A stretch of 64,000 nucleotides of DNA from Sorangium aterium (GCF_028368935.1 NZ_JAQNDK010000007.1:1-64000); one strand, 5' to 3'. Counted from the stretch's first letter, positions 52,432 through 62,051 are shown. The notes: generated from the sequence alone by a model not told the origin. Translations and numbers: made by a program.

Positions 52432-52950
52432 GCGCCATGAATGACGCGAAACTCATGCGCTGCCAAGCGCCTCGCTCCTCGCCTGGAGGCGGGATATGCC
52501 GTGCCATGTCACCCTGCTCGGCCAGCAGCGATCTCTCCGGATCTGCCTTGTGGACCGGGAGATGCCCGCGCCTTCGCGTCATTGTGGCGCTCCCCCGGGA
52601 GCGAATCCGCGCATGCATCCAGGGCGACGCGGCGACAAGCCTCGCGATTGCGGTCGGTCCGCCGAGCAGGTAACCTGGCGCTCTAATTGCAAGCACGGGC
52701 GTGTCAGCCTTGCTGGAATGTTCCGTTGTGAGTGAGCGTTTGCTGTCTCTCCGCGCACGCATCTGGCGCACGGCCGTGCGTCGGCGCGTCCGACGAGGTC
52801 GATGTGCTGCCGAGGCGATTCCAAGGTTGAGCCCGCTGTGCGGCTGCCGCCGGTGCGAGTTGTCTCGCGCGGCGCGCTTGTGTACGAGGTTCTATCTACG
52901 GCAGCGCTGGCCCATGGAGCCGTCGCGCAGGGCCAGGAGGACGAGTAGCC
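52432..52950. other. Divergent intergenic region between giant gene and DUF4419 gene
   Basis: A 519-bp region that should carry both promoters. A 164-codon minus frame crosses it and overlaps the giant gene's start out of frame; its sequence is Arg-rich and not convincing. It is moderately less GC-rich than the neighbouring genes around 52675-52745. No operator, ribosome-binding site for the giant gene or small gene could be supported. Confidence 0.4.
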
Positions 52951-54078
52951 ATGAGCGTCACGACGATCGACGTTGCCGAGGTCGCGCCTTCGACGGCGCT
53001 CCTGCCCGCGTTCGACGAAGAAGCTTCGGTGCAGAGCCTGCTCGTCTCGCCCATCGAGGCCGCCTACCGCCATCGCCTGCCGCTCGTCGGGCGCACGGAC
53101 GTGCACCCGCTCGTCCAGGCAGCGTATATGGCCTTCACCCAGCGCTATCCGCTCGTGCTCTCGCCCGACGTGATATGGCTCTGCCTGGCGCGGGGGCTCA
53201 CGCTCCACATCGCGGCGAACGAGGCGCAGCGGCGCAAGTTCATCCGGGAGGACCGCGATTTCGAGCTGACGCTCGACCGGCCTGATTTCACGCTCGGCCA
53301 GGTGAACCCGTGGCCCATCACGTTCTCGGAGCTATCCGCCCAGACCGCCGCGCAGGTCGGCGGGCTGAGGGAGCTCTTGACAGCCGACTTCTCGACGACA
53401 GGGCCGGTCGAGCGGGTGGCCTCGGAGCTCACGGTGACAACCCCGCTCGCGCCGCACTTCGAGTGGGAGCCGCCTTTCCCGGCGGACATGGTGTTTCCGA
53501 GACCCGGAATCCCGCGTATCTACCTGATGGGTACGGCGGATGACTGGCGCTCGGTGCGGCAGCGCGCGGAGGCGTTCGGATCGCTCGGCGCGGAGCGCTG
53601 GGCCCGCGCGCTCCTGCCCGTGCTGGACCAGATCGTCGCCTCGGCGGAGGGGCGAAAGCCTCCGGATCCGGCGTTCTGGCGCGCCTTCTTCCGGTACGAG
53701 AACGCCGCGGACGAGCTCACCGGCTGGATTCACGTGCTCTTCCCCTACCTTCGCGCGTGGCCCGCAGATCACTTCATCCCGAATACGCACCTCGACGACT
53801 GGCTCGAGCGGTGGACGGCGGCAGAGGCTCGGCGCAACCCGCTCGTCGCGCTGGCGGATCCGCAGGGGCCGGGGTTCGCTCGGCTCCCGCCGGCGCTGAC
53901 GAGCGCGCCGCTGCGGCTCGTCGACGCGCACCGCCAGGAGCACTCCCTGGAGCTCATCAGCGGGCTCATCGGCGTCACACAGGACCCGCACTCGCTCGCG
54001 CTCATCCCGGAGTTCGTCTGGGCCGTTTTGCACGAGGAGCCCGGGGCCGCGCCCGAGGCGCCCATCGAAGCGGGCTGA
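52951..54078 (+). CDS. DUF4419 family protein
   Basis: A 375-residue cytoplasmic protein. The DUF4419 pattern is clear: PLVQAAYMAFTQRYPLVLSPDVIWLCLARGLTLHI, the FSELSAQTAAQVG block, FSTTGPVERVASELTV, GIPRIYLMGTADDWRSVRQRA and YENAADELTGWIHVLFPYL. The family occurs in fungi and scattered bacteria and has no settled function. The ATG at 52951 follows AGGAGG. It is divergent from the giant gene and convergent with the Clp-like gene (28-bp gap). Linkage to the giant protein, for example as a regulator or immunity factor, is only positional. Confidence 0.85.
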   Translation: MSVTTIDVAEVAPSTALLPAFDEEASVQSLLVSPIEAAYRHRLPLVGRTDVHPLVQAAYMAFTQRYPLVLSPDVIWLCLARGLTLHIAANEAQRRKFIREDRDFELTLDRPDFTLGQVNPWPITFSELSAQTAAQVGGLRELLTADFSTTGPVERVASELTVTTPLAPHFEWEPPFPADMVFPRPGIPRIYLMGTADDWRSVRQRAEAFGSLGAERWARALLPVLDQIVASAEGRKPPDPAFWRAFFRYENAADELTGWIHVLFPYLRAWPADHFIPNTHLDDWLERWTAAEARRNPLVALADPQGPGFARLPPALTSAPLRLVDAHRQEHSLELISGLIGVTQDPHSLALIPEFVWAVLHEEPGAAPEAPIEAG

Positions 54079-54106
54079 GCGCCGGACGACCGCCGCTCCC
54101 CCTGGT

Positions 54107-56434
54107 CTATCCGAACCGCACCTCGAGCCCCGCGCCCCCGCCCTCGACCACGATCTCCCTGTCCCTGCACCCCGGATCTTCCGCCATGCGCGCCGCGATC
54201 GGCGTGATCACCCGCTCCTCGATCACCCGCTTCAGCGGCCGCGCCCCGCGCCTCGGATCGAACCCCGCCTCGGCCAGGAAGGATCGCGCCTCGGGCAGCA
54301 CACGGAGCCTCAGGTTGCGCCGCACGAGCCCGGTGCGCGCCTCGGCCTTGGCGAGCTCCAGATCGACGATCTTGAGCACGCTGTCCCGCCCGAGGCCCCG
54401 GAACTGCACGACGTGGTCGATGCGGTTCACGAACTCCGGCCGGAAATGCTCGCGCACGCCCGCCGGCGCCGCGCGCCGCGCGCCCGGGGGCAGGGCGCGC
54501 TCGTCGTCGCCGCCGAAGCCGACTGGCGCCCGGTCGGCGACGCCGAGGTTCGAGGTCATCACGATGAGCACCATCCGGAAATCCACGTGGCGCCCGTCCT
54601 CGTCCGTCAGCCGGCCCTCGCCGAGGATCGCGAGCAAGAGGTCGAACACCTCGCGGTGCGCCTTCTCGATCTCGTCGAGGAGCACGAGCGACAGCGGCTC
54701 TTGCCGCACCCGCTGCGCGAGCGTCGTCGCGTCCGGCCCCGCCGCGAGCAGGCGCGCCGACGAGCCCGGGAGCCTGTACTCGCTCATATCGAGCCGGATC
54801 ATCCGCCCCTCGTCGCCGAACATGGCCCGCGTGAGCTCCTTCGCGAGCTCCGTCTTGCCCACGCCGGTCGGGCCCACGAACAGCAGCGTGCCGCACGGGC
54901 GCTCGGGGTCGTTCATCCCGGCCTTGAAGCGCGCCAGCACCCGCGCCGCCGTGTCGCACGCCTCGTCCTGCCCGATCACGCGCCGCTTCAGCCCGCGCGC
55001 GATGGTCTCGGCGCTCGCGGGGATCTCGTCGGCGATGAGCTCGATCGGCAGCCCCGAGTGGCGCGCGTAGGCCTCGGACACGTCCCGCGGGTAGAGCACG
55101 CGCGCCGGCGCCGCTCCGGCCGCCTCCGCCTCCGCGCCGGCCCGGGCGCCGGCCTCCTGCGCGAGCCAGTCGAAGAAGCGGAGCGCCTTGCCGGGGAAGA
55201 GCACGTCGCGCCGGAACATCGCGAGGTGCTGCACCAGCCGCTTCTTGCCCGCCGGGTGCAGCCGGACGCGCGCGTCCTTCCGCGCCTCGTACTCCGCGAG
55301 CAGCGCCGGCACCGCGGCCGGATCCGGCTCGCGCAGCCGGACGATCTGGAAGCACGCCACGAGCGAGGCCGCGCGGCGCTGGCACGCCTCGAGCTCCGGC
55401 TCGGTGCACTCCGCGATGAGGCTCACCTCGCCGGTCCGGAGCGCCGGCAGGAACACGTCGCCGATCGACGCGCCGTCCGGCTGCGGCCGGAGCAGCGGCA
55501 AGAGCGCGCCGACGTGGAGCAGATCCCCCTCGTGCGACAGCTCGCCCACGAGCTTCAGGCACCTCGCCTGCCACATGCCGAGGTACATCATCCCGGCGAG
55601 GAGCCGATCGGCCGACGTGCTGAACAGGCCCGGCGAGCTCGCGCGCGCCTTGTCCCTTCGCCACGCCGCGAACCGCCGCGCCAGCCGGTGGACCCAGGTC
55701 GTCTTGCCGACGCCCGGGCCGCCCACCAGCAGGATCGACGGCGGCGGCGCGGCGTGCGCCACGTCGAACAGCGGCAGCGCCTGCTCCAGCTCCTCGGACT
55801 CGCCCACCGCGAGCGGCAGCCGCTGGCGCGCGGCCTTCTCGACGAGATCCTCGGAGACGGCGTGCAGCGTGGGGCGCTCGTCCTCCGGGCGCCGAGCGCT
55901 CCGCCCGGCGCGCTCCATCCGGCGCGGCGACCACGGGCGCACGTACTCGTCTCCCTCCCGGCGAAAATCGAAGAGCGACCGCGGAGACTCGCCGAGCAGC
56001 GCGCTCGTGACGAGCTGGCGGAGCACGTCGGGCGCAATCGAGAGATCCTCGAGGACCACGGACCAGCCGAAGCGGGGGAGCATCACGCGGACTCCGCCCT
56101 CGGCGAGCTTGCTCGCGAGGTACGTGAGCCGCAGCGGGATCTGGCGCCGGCCGACGACGGCGGTCCGCTTGACCGTGGTCTGCGGGTGGACGTCGACGTC
56201 CAGCGAGCGGACCTCGAACGACTCGTCCCACAGGTAGCGATCGAGATCGTCCTCGTCCGTGGCCAGCCGCGCGTGGAGCTCGACCTCGATCGCGCGCAGC
56301 ACGTCGTCCTCGGAGGCGCCATAGGCGGACGGCGCCGGCCGATCGAAGAGGAATGCCCACGTGCGCAGGAGGATGCCGGTGAAGCGGCCGTCGTGGTGGG
56401 CGATGAAATAGACGCGGAGCGATTTCTTGGTCAT
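54107..56434 (-). CDS. Clp-like double AAA+ ATPase with degenerate first domain
   Basis: A 775-residue ClpA/B-type protein with a non-standard N-terminal domain (MTKKSLRVYFIAHHDGRF) instead of the Clp_N repeat. D1 keeps Walker A VGGPGVGKTTWVHRLA, but where ClpB has FIDE-H-LVGAG it reads DLLHVGALLPLL, and the usual ALERRFQPV arginines are replaced by SLVACFQIV. D2 is intact: GPTGVGKTELAKEL, LVLLDEIEKAHREVFDLLL, IVMTSNLG and FRPEFVNRIDHVV, with the D2-small domain following. The ATG at 56434 is chosen because conserved sequence begins there; the longer frame adds unrelated residues. A remodelling or unfoldase role driven by D2 is likely. No ClpP-binding loop or T6SS genes are seen nearby. Confidence 0.87.
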   Translation of the reverse strand: MTKKSLRVYFIAHHDGRFTGILLRTWAFLFDRPAPSAYGASEDDVLRAIEVELHARLATDEDDLDRYLWDESFEVRSLDVDVHPQTTVKRTAVVGRRQIPLRLTYLASKLAEGGVRVMLPRFGWSVVLEDLSIAPDVLRQLVTSALLGESPRSLFDFRREGDEYVRPWSPRRMERAGRSARRPEDERPTLHAVSEDLVEKAARQRLPLAVGESEELEQALPLFDVAHAAPPPSILLVGGPGVGKTTWVHRLARRFAAWRRDKARASSPGLFSTSADRLLAGMMYLGMWQARCLKLVGELSHEGDLLHVGALLPLLRPQPDGASIGDVFLPALRTGEVSLIAECTEPELEACQRRAASLVACFQIVRLREPDPAAVPALLAEYEARKDARVRLHPAGKKRLVQHLAMFRRDVLFPGKALRFFDWLAQEAGARAGAEAEAAGAAPARVLYPRDVSEAYARHSGLPIELIADEIPASAETIARGLKRRVIGQDEACDTAARVLARFKAGMNDPERPCGTLLFVGPTGVGKTELAKELTRAMFGDEGRMIRLDMSEYRLPGSSARLLAAGPDATTLAQRVRQEPLSLVLLDEIEKAHREVFDLLLAILGEGRLTDEDGRHVDFRMVLIVMTSNLGVADRAPVGFGGDDERALPPGARRAAPAGVREHFRPEFVNRIDHVVQFRGLGRDSVLKIVDLELAKAEARTGLVRRNLRLRVLPEARSFLAEAGFDPRRGARPLKRVIEERVITPIAARMAEDPGCRDREIVVEGGGAGLEVRFG

Positions 56435-56828
56435 ACGGTGGCGGTGGAAACGCGCAGCCTGAGCGCGCGAGCCTACCACACCCGGGCAACACCCCGGGCC
56501 GGGAGCGCCGCTGCGTTGGTCGGCCGCGCCGTTGTTTCGTTGCAACGTCGTTTCATTGCTCCGCTCTTCCATTTCGCCATTGCGACGATTCCGCCGCAGT
56601 CGGTCGCTCGGCGCCAGGAGGAGGCCTGTCCAGGCGCGAAGTGGAGCGGCGTCGGAATACGCTGACGGTCGGCTCAACGTCAGATCAACTCCATGCGTCG
56701 TGGTGACGGCATGCGTCAAACCGGATGCGCGCTGCGACGCAGGAACACCTGTGCTGCATAATTCTGGCGGCGTGGAGATGTGTCATCTCATCCACCCTGG
56801 CCTCCTCGGGAGGTGTAGAGTGGTGTTC
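56435..56828. other. Intergenic region before Cys-rich surface protein
   Basis: A 394-bp gap between divergent genes. It contains a short repeated GTTTCGTTGCAAC/GTTTCATTGC motif near 56535-56560 and a GGGAGG ribosome-binding site near 56808-56813. No gene is supported. Confidence 0.4.
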
Positions 56829-58610
56829 ATGCCGCAAACACCTTATTTCATGACGCCTCGCCGCCGCGCGGCTCGAGCCGCTTTTTCCTTCTTCCTCTCG
56901 CTTGCCCCGCTCGCGGGGGCCGTGCCCGCGAGCGCTGCTGTGACGCAGCTTGATGGCACGCGCCTGCCCACGGCGGTCAGCGCCAACGAGATTAACCTCG
57001 TGACGGGCCGGGGTTTCCCCAGGGACGCCGTCACGCTCGATGGGCTCTTCGGGTACCGGGGGGAGGACATCGATCCCGTGGCCGACGCGAGCACGGAGCC
57101 AGGTGTCTTCTCGCCGCTCTGCGGGTTCTCGGGAGAGCTCGTGCTGCGCGGGGGCGGGTGCAAGGTCGCGTTCGGCTGGTACAACGCGAACGCGAGCGGC
57201 ACGCGCCCGCCGGACAACCAGATCTACGAGCTGATCCCCGCGGACACCTCGACGGCGTTCCGGTGCGAGGACAACGATTTCTGCCCGCTGGCCACGATGG
57301 AGACCACCCAGGCGGGGCAGCACGACTGGACACCGCGGCAGTTCTCGGCGGCGGACATCCGGAACGACGCGCGGTACCAGGGCGGCCTGGTCGGCTTCGC
57401 GCTGATCGGCAAGGCGGGCACCTACTGCACCCAGACGAAGTTCTCGCAGCGCGAGCTGAACACCGTCTGCACGAGCTGCACGCCGAACGCGCCGTGGGTG
57501 ACGACGCTGATCTACACGTCGACCGCCGAGCCCGACGCGTTCTATGTCGCCTTCGAGGACCTGCCCGTGACCGCGACGAGCTGGAAGGGGAGCCAGGGCG
57601 GGTACGAGAACGACGGAGATTTCAACGATTTCGTCTACTACATCACGGGCGTGACCTGCAAAGGCGGCGGCGAGATCTGCGACACCGGCCTGCAGGGCGC
57701 GTGCGCCGTGGGCAGGACGGGCTGCGCGACCGAGGGCGAGGTCGAGTGCCTGCCCGTGCTCGAGCCCGGGGAGCAGAAAGAGACCTGCGACAACATCGAC
57801 AACGACTGCGACGGCGAGGTCGACAACGGCGAGGGGCTCTGCGACGAGGGCTTCGTGTGCAACCGCGGGTCGTGCGTGCCGTACTGCGGGCGCGGCGAGG
57901 TCGTCTGTGACGCCGGCCTCGTCTGCGACAACGGCTTCTGCGTGGAGCAGGCGTGCGTCGGCAAGGAGTGCACCGGCGGCCAGATCTGCGTCGGCGGCAA
58001 CTGCGTGGGCGGGTGCGACGGCGTCGTCTGCCCCGCGAACCAGGAGTGCCAGCTCGGGCGGTGCGTGGATCTCTGCGCCCACATCGAGTGCGAGGACGGC
58101 GCGGTCTGCGAGCGCGGCATCTGCCAGTCCAACTGCGGTTGCCGCACCTGCCCCACCGGCAAGACGTGCGCGGCGGACGGCCGTTGCGTCGACACCGGCT
58201 GCGAGGGCAAGACGTGCGCTGACGGGCAGGTCTGCGTCGCCGGGAGCTGCGCTGACGCGTGCGCGGGCGCCATCTGCCCCGGCAACGCGCCGTGCGTCAA
58301 CGGGGTCTGCGGCGAGCCGGTGGTCCACGGCGGCGCCGCCTCCGCCGCGAGCGGAGGGCCGGTCGGACCCGACGTGGGGCTCGACGATCCGGTGGATCTG
58401 ACCACCGGCTCCGGCTCTGGCTCCGGCTCTGGCGCCGGCTCCGGCGGCGCGAGCGGCGGCACGGGCGGCAACAAGCCCGACGCGTCCTGCGCGTGCCGCG
58501 CGGGCGCGACCTCGGAGGCCTCGCCGGCCAGGGTCGGCCTGCTCGGGCTCGGTCTCCTGCTGCTCGCCGGCCGCAGGCGCCGCGCGCGCCGCGCCGCGAG
58601 CCGCCCGTAG
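56829..58610 (+). CDS. Cys-rich surface protein with DUF4114-like and MopE-like parts and MYXO-CTERM-like tail
   Basis: A 593-residue secreted protein. The signal peptide is at about residues 8-38 (AAFSFFLSLAPLAGAVPASA). A ~220-residue N-terminal domain ends in GGYENDGDFNDFVYYITGV, the DUF4114-type metal-binding turn. Next is KETCDNIDNDCDGEVDNGEG, a MopE-like putative metal-binding repeat, then ~200 residues of EGF-like Cys-rich repeats, a Gly/Ser linker, and CACRAGATSEASPARVGLLG with a membrane helix and an Arg-rich end, which matches the MYXO-CTERM/myxosortase-type sorting tail. It should be displayed on the outer surface. The ATG at 56829 is used; a GTG at 56823 would sit at better spacing from GGGAGG. 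Confidence 0.82.
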   Translation: MPQTPYFMTPRRRAARAAFSFFLSLAPLAGAVPASAAVTQLDGTRLPTAVSANEINLVTGRGFPRDAVTLDGLFGYRGEDIDPVADASTEPGVFSPLCGFSGELVLRGGGCKVAFGWYNANASGTRPPDNQIYELIPADTSTAFRCEDNDFCPLATMETTQAGQHDWTPRQFSAADIRNDARYQGGLVGFALIGKAGTYCTQTKFSQRELNTVCTSCTPNAPWVTTLIYTSTAEPDAFYVAFEDLPVTATSWKGSQGGYENDGDFNDFVYYITGVTCKGGGEICDTGLQGACAVGRTGCATEGEVECLPVLEPGEQKETCDNIDNDCDGEVDNGEGLCDEGFVCNRGSCVPYCGRGEVVCDAGLVCDNGFCVEQACVGKECTGGQICVGGNCVGGCDGVVCPANQECQLGRCVDLCAHIECEDGAVCERGICQSNCGCRTCPTGKTCAADGRCVDTGCEGKTCADGQVCVAGSCADACAGAICPGNAPCVNGVCGEPVVHGGAASAASGGPVGPDVGLDDPVDLTTGSGSGSGSGAGSGGASGGTGGNKPDASCACRAGATSEASPARVGLLGLGLLLLAGRRRRARRAASRP

Positions 58611-58644
58611 GCTTCCCCTTGGCGCGCGCCGCGAGCCGTCAGTG

Positions 58645-58684
58645 AACCTCGCAACCTCGCAACCTCGCAACCTCGCAACCTCGC
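58645..58684. repeat. Five tandem octamers
   Basis: Five perfect copies of AACCTCGC lie head to tail between the surface-protein gene and the convergent PD-(D/E)XK-like gene. It is a simple-sequence tract with no evident function. The remainder of 58611-58738 is GC-rich and empty. Confidence 0.9.
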
Positions 58685-58738
58685 GCGCCGCGCCGCGCGC
58701 CTTCCGTGAGCCGCGCTCTGGCCCGCCGCGCGCCCGCG

Positions 58739-59299
58739 TCACCACGCGGAGCGCGCGGCCATCGCCGCGACGAGGCCCCCCATGACCGCCGCCAGGACCC
58801 ACGCGAGGCGCGCGCCGTACGGTGACGCGGCCGCGGCGCCGGCGGGCAGCGGGAACACCACCGACCGCACCCGCCGGGACTCCGCGTCGACCAGGAGTAC
58901 GCCGTCGACATCGAACGCGACGCGGTACTCGAGCAGCTGCCGCCGCGTCGCGGGCGTGTCGATGCGCGGCGCGAGCCGGCCCGTCTTCACCTCGGCGACA
59001 TACCGCCTGGGACCGTGCGCCACGAGGTAGTCGGCGCGGAGTCCGACGCTGACCGGCTCGCCGTCGATGTGGACTCCGTACGAGACCGCCACCTGCCGGC
59101 CGACGATGGTGTAGCCGAGCTCGCGGAGGAGCGCCTCGGCGCGGGCCTCTCCCGCGGCGCCCTGCTCCCGGCACCGCGAGAGCCGGCGCCGCTGCGATGC
59201 GCGCCTCCACGCGAGCCGGAGCGTCTGGACCAGCCCGAAGGAGAGCGCCGCGCCGGCCACGGCCAGGAGGAGCTCCGGCGGCATGTCGCGGAAATCCAC
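58739..59299 (-). CDS. Membrane-anchored PD-(D/E)XK-like protein
   Basis: A 186-residue protein with a membrane helix at each end (LLLAVAGAALSFGLVQTLRL near residues 9-28; LAWVLAAVMGGLVAAMAA at the C-terminus). Between them lies a restriction-endonuclease-like core: GEARAEALLRELGYTIVG, then LRADYLVAHG and RRYVAEVKTGRLAP, giving the acidic D...E-x-K arrangement, with TRRQLLEYRVAF completing the fold. Related domains are nucleases or nucleic-acid-binding remnants (NERD/Holliday-resolvase-like). The start is a GTG at 59299, with an ATG at 59284 as alternative. The substrate is unknown. Confidence 0.7.
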   Translation of the reverse strand: MDFRDMPPELLLAVAGAALSFGLVQTLRLAWRRASQRRRLSRCREQGAAGEARAEALLRELGYTIVGRQVAVSYGVHIDGEPVSVGLRADYLVAHGPRRYVAEVKTGRLAPRIDTPATRRQLLEYRVAFDVDGVLLVDAESRRVRSVVFPLPAGAAAASPYGARLAWVLAAVMGGLVAAMAARSAW

Positions 59300-59483
59300 G
59301 CAGCGCGGGTTTGCTCAGGAATCGGGATACCGGGCCAAGTTTTCTGCGCCGGGTCGCCTGCGGCTTGGCTGGCGCGCATGTCGACGCGCTCCTATGACAG
59401 GGCTGCAAGAGGCATACCGCCTGCTCGTGCTCTGGTGTGGTGGCGTCGTGTTTCAAGAGCGTGCCCGGCTGATCTGACCAGGG

Positions 59484-62051
59484 ATGCACACCCATCGTCC
59501 GCGAGAGTACCCTCATCCCGGATCCGAGGGTCGTCTGCCTGTGATCGAACACGACGAGAGGCACCGTTCTCAGGTCCGCGCGCTGACCGAGGCCAGCCGC
59601 GCGCTCGCGTCGGCGCGCTCGGCGCGCGCGATTGAAGAGATCGTCCTCTCGGCGGCGACGCGTCTGAGCGGCTCCGGCAGGGCCGTCCTGATCCTGAACG
59701 ACGAGGACGGGCGCCCGGTCGTGCGAGCGGCGCTGGGGCTCGATCCGGCGCTGCTCGCCGAGCTCTGCGGCCGCCCGCTCCCGAGCGTCGACGACGGGAT
59801 AGCGCGAGCGCTGGACGGGGCGGCCCACGTCGCCGCCGCGCCGCTGATCGTCGACGGCCGTGTCGCTGGCGTGCTCGCGGTCGAGCGGGACGCCCCGGCC
59901 TCCGGCGGCGATGCCTGGCTGATCGAGGCGCTCGCCGATCAGGCCGCGGTCGCGCTCGCAGGCCCCGCCGATGCCGCCGCGCACGCAGACGCCCGGGAGC
60001 AGCGCGCGCGCGTGGAGGCGGACGTGCAGGACGAGCGCTATCGCCTCCTCGGTCGAGCGATCAAGGACCCGATCTGGGACTGGGATATCCGGACGGACCG
60101 GGTCGAGCGCAACGCGACATTCCATGAGGTCTTCCGCTACAAGCCCGAGCAGACGGCCCCGACCGGCGCGTGGTGGGTGGGCCGCGTGCTGCCCGAGGAT
60201 CGCGACCGCATTGCGCGCGCGCTCGAGGAGCTCATCCACGGGGACGCCGACACCTGGTCGGCGCAGTACCGCGTCTACCGCGGCGACGGCTCTGTCGCCC
60301 GCGTGTTCGATCGTGGCGCGGTGCTCCGGGACGCGGGAGGCAAGGCGATTCGCATGGTCGGCGCCTCGGTCGACCTGACCGAGCGGTTCCGGATCGAGAG
60401 CGCGCTCCAGGACCGGGAGGATCGGCTCCGGCTGGCCACGTGGGCGGCGGACGTGGGCACGTGGCGAGTCGACCTGGTGACTCAGTACGATACGAGGGAC
60501 GCGAGCCTGAACCGCATCCTGGGCCTGGACGAGCGCGAGACGACGCAGCCCATGGGCGACTGGCTGAGCCGCGTCCACCCGGAGGATCTCGACGCGGTGA
60601 TCGCCATGCACGAGCGGAGCGTCCGCGAGCGCTGCATCTACGACATCATCCATCGCGTCGTCCGCGTCGACGGGTCGATCCGGTGGGTCCACGATCGCGG
60701 GCGCATCGTCGCCGATCGGGACGGCTCCCCGCTGTTCCTGACGGGCGCCGTCGTCGACATCACCGAGCTGAAGCAGCTCGAGCGCGAGCGCACGGAGCTG
60801 CTTCGCCGCGAGCAGCAGGCGCTCGCCCAGTCGGAGAAGGACCGCATCCGGGCCGAGGACGCGAACCGCATGAAGGACGAGTTCCTCGCGACGGTCTCCC
60901 ACGAGCTGCGGACGCCGCTCACGGCGATCCTCGGCTGGGCGCGGCTGATCAAGGACAAGGACCTCGGCCCGGAGCGCGTCAAGCAGGGCATGGCGTCGAT
61001 CGAGCGCAACGCCCACGCGCAGGCGCAGATCGTCGACGATATCCTGACGGTCTCCCGGATCATCACGGGCAAGCTGCGGCTCCGCACGATCGCCGTGGAT
61101 CTGGCCTCGGTCATCGACGCCGCCGTGGACACCATCACGCCGACGGCGAAGGCGAAGGAGATCGAGATCCGCATCGAGCCGGGCGAGGGGCTCAGCCACG
61201 TGTGCGGCGACCCGGATCGCCTCCAGCAGGTCATGTGGAATCTGCTCTCCAACGCGGTGAAATTCACCCCGAAGCGAGGGCTGGTCACCGTCCGGGTGGG
61301 GCGGAGCGACGCGCAGGTCGCGATCTCGGTCACGGACAACGGCAAGGGCATCGCCACGTCGTTCCTGCCGTACGTGTTCGACCGCTTCCGTCAGGGCGAC
61401 TCCTCGCCGACGAGGGCTCACGGCGGGCTCGGCCTGGGGCTCGCGATCGTCCGCCACCTCGTCGAGCTGCACGGCGGCACGGTGGAGGCGGAGAGCCCGG
61501 GCGAGGGGAGAGGAGCGACGTTCACGGTGACGCTCCCCCTGCCCGCGGCGCCCTCCGCCGCGCACGAGGGGCCGCCGTCTGCGCCGGGGCGCGCCCTGCC
61601 GAGGAGCGGGGAGCCGTCGCCGCTCTTCGGCGTTCACGTCCTCGTCGTCGAGGATGAGCCGGACGCCCGGGAGATGCTCGCGTTCTTGCTGGAGGGAGCG
61701 GGCGCGCGGGTCACCACGGCCGGCTCGGCGAGCGAGGCCATGAGCGTCCTGGAGCGGCTGAGGCCCGATGTCCTGCTCAGCGACATCGGTATGCCGGGGG
61801 AGAGCGGCTATGCGCTGATTCACCAGCTGCGCGCTGCGGGTCGGGACGAGATCCGGCGTATCCCCGCCGTGGCCCTGACCGCCTATGCCCGGATCGAGGA
61901 CCGGAGGAGAGCGCTGGCGGCCGGCTTTCAGAAGCACGTCGCCAAGCCGATCGACCCTGCCGACCTGGTGCAGGTCGTCGCGGACCTCACGGGCCGCTCG
62001 GGCAGCGACGAGGCCTCCGTCCGGCCCCGGGGCGGCGCCCTCCTCGGTTGA
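59484..62051 (+). CDS. Hybrid sensor histidine kinase / response regulator
   Basis: An 855-residue cytoplasmic sensor. The GAF domain is at about 30-165 (ASARSARAIEEIVLSAATRL), then two PAS/PAC domains (about 190-310 with PIWDWDIRTDRVERN, and 315-435 with ATWAADVGTWRVDL, each ending in a VDLTER or VDITEL segment). A coiled linker leads to HisKA with phospho-acceptor His473 in ATVSHELRTPLTAIL, then HATPase_c (NLLSNAVKFTP, VTDNGKGI, HGGLGLGLAIVRHLVE), and a C-terminal receiver from ~716 with VVEDEP and phospho-Asp767 in LLSDIGMPG. There is no membrane segment. The start is either the ATG at 59484 or the GTG at 59541, the latter with GAGGG at good spacing. No output regulator is adjacent; it is divergent from the PD-(D/E)XK gene by 184 bp. 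Confidence 0.93.
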   Translation: MHTHRPREYPHPGSEGRLPVIEHDERHRSQVRALTEASRALASARSARAIEEIVLSAATRLSGSGRAVLILNDEDGRPVVRAALGLDPALLAELCGRPLPSVDDGIARALDGAAHVAAAPLIVDGRVAGVLAVERDAPASGGDAWLIEALADQAAVALAGPADAAAHADAREQRARVEADVQDERYRLLGRAIKDPIWDWDIRTDRVERNATFHEVFRYKPEQTAPTGAWWVGRVLPEDRDRIARALEELIHGDADTWSAQYRVYRGDGSVARVFDRGAVLRDAGGKAIRMVGASVDLTERFRIESALQDREDRLRLATWAADVGTWRVDLVTQYDTRDASLNRILGLDERETTQPMGDWLSRVHPEDLDAVIAMHERSVRERCIYDIIHRVVRVDGSIRWVHDRGRIVADRDGSPLFLTGAVVDITELKQLERERTELLRREQQALAQSEKDRIRAEDANRMKDEFLATVSHELRTPLTAILGWARLIKDKDLGPERVKQGMASIERNAHAQAQIVDDILTVSRIITGKLRLRTIAVDLASVIDAAVDTITPTAKAKEIEIRIEPGEGLSHVCGDPDRLQQVMWNLLSNAVKFTPKRGLVTVRVGRSDAQVAISVTDNGKGIATSFLPYVFDRFRQGDSSPTRAHGGLGLGLAIVRHLVELHGGTVEAESPGEGRGATFTVTLPLPAAPSAAHEGPPSAPGRALPRSGEPSPLFGVHVLVVEDEPDAREMLAFLLEGAGARVTTAGSASEAMSVLERLRPDVLLSDIGMPGESGYALIHQLRAAGRDEIRRIPAVALTAYARIEDRRRALAAGFQKHVAKPIDPADLVQVVADLTGRSGSDEASVRPRGGALLG

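Noticed and set aside
52277-52771. 164-codon minus frame over the giant gene start
   Set aside because: Out of frame with the giant gene, Arg-rich and without recognisable domain; the giant gene frame explains the overlap.
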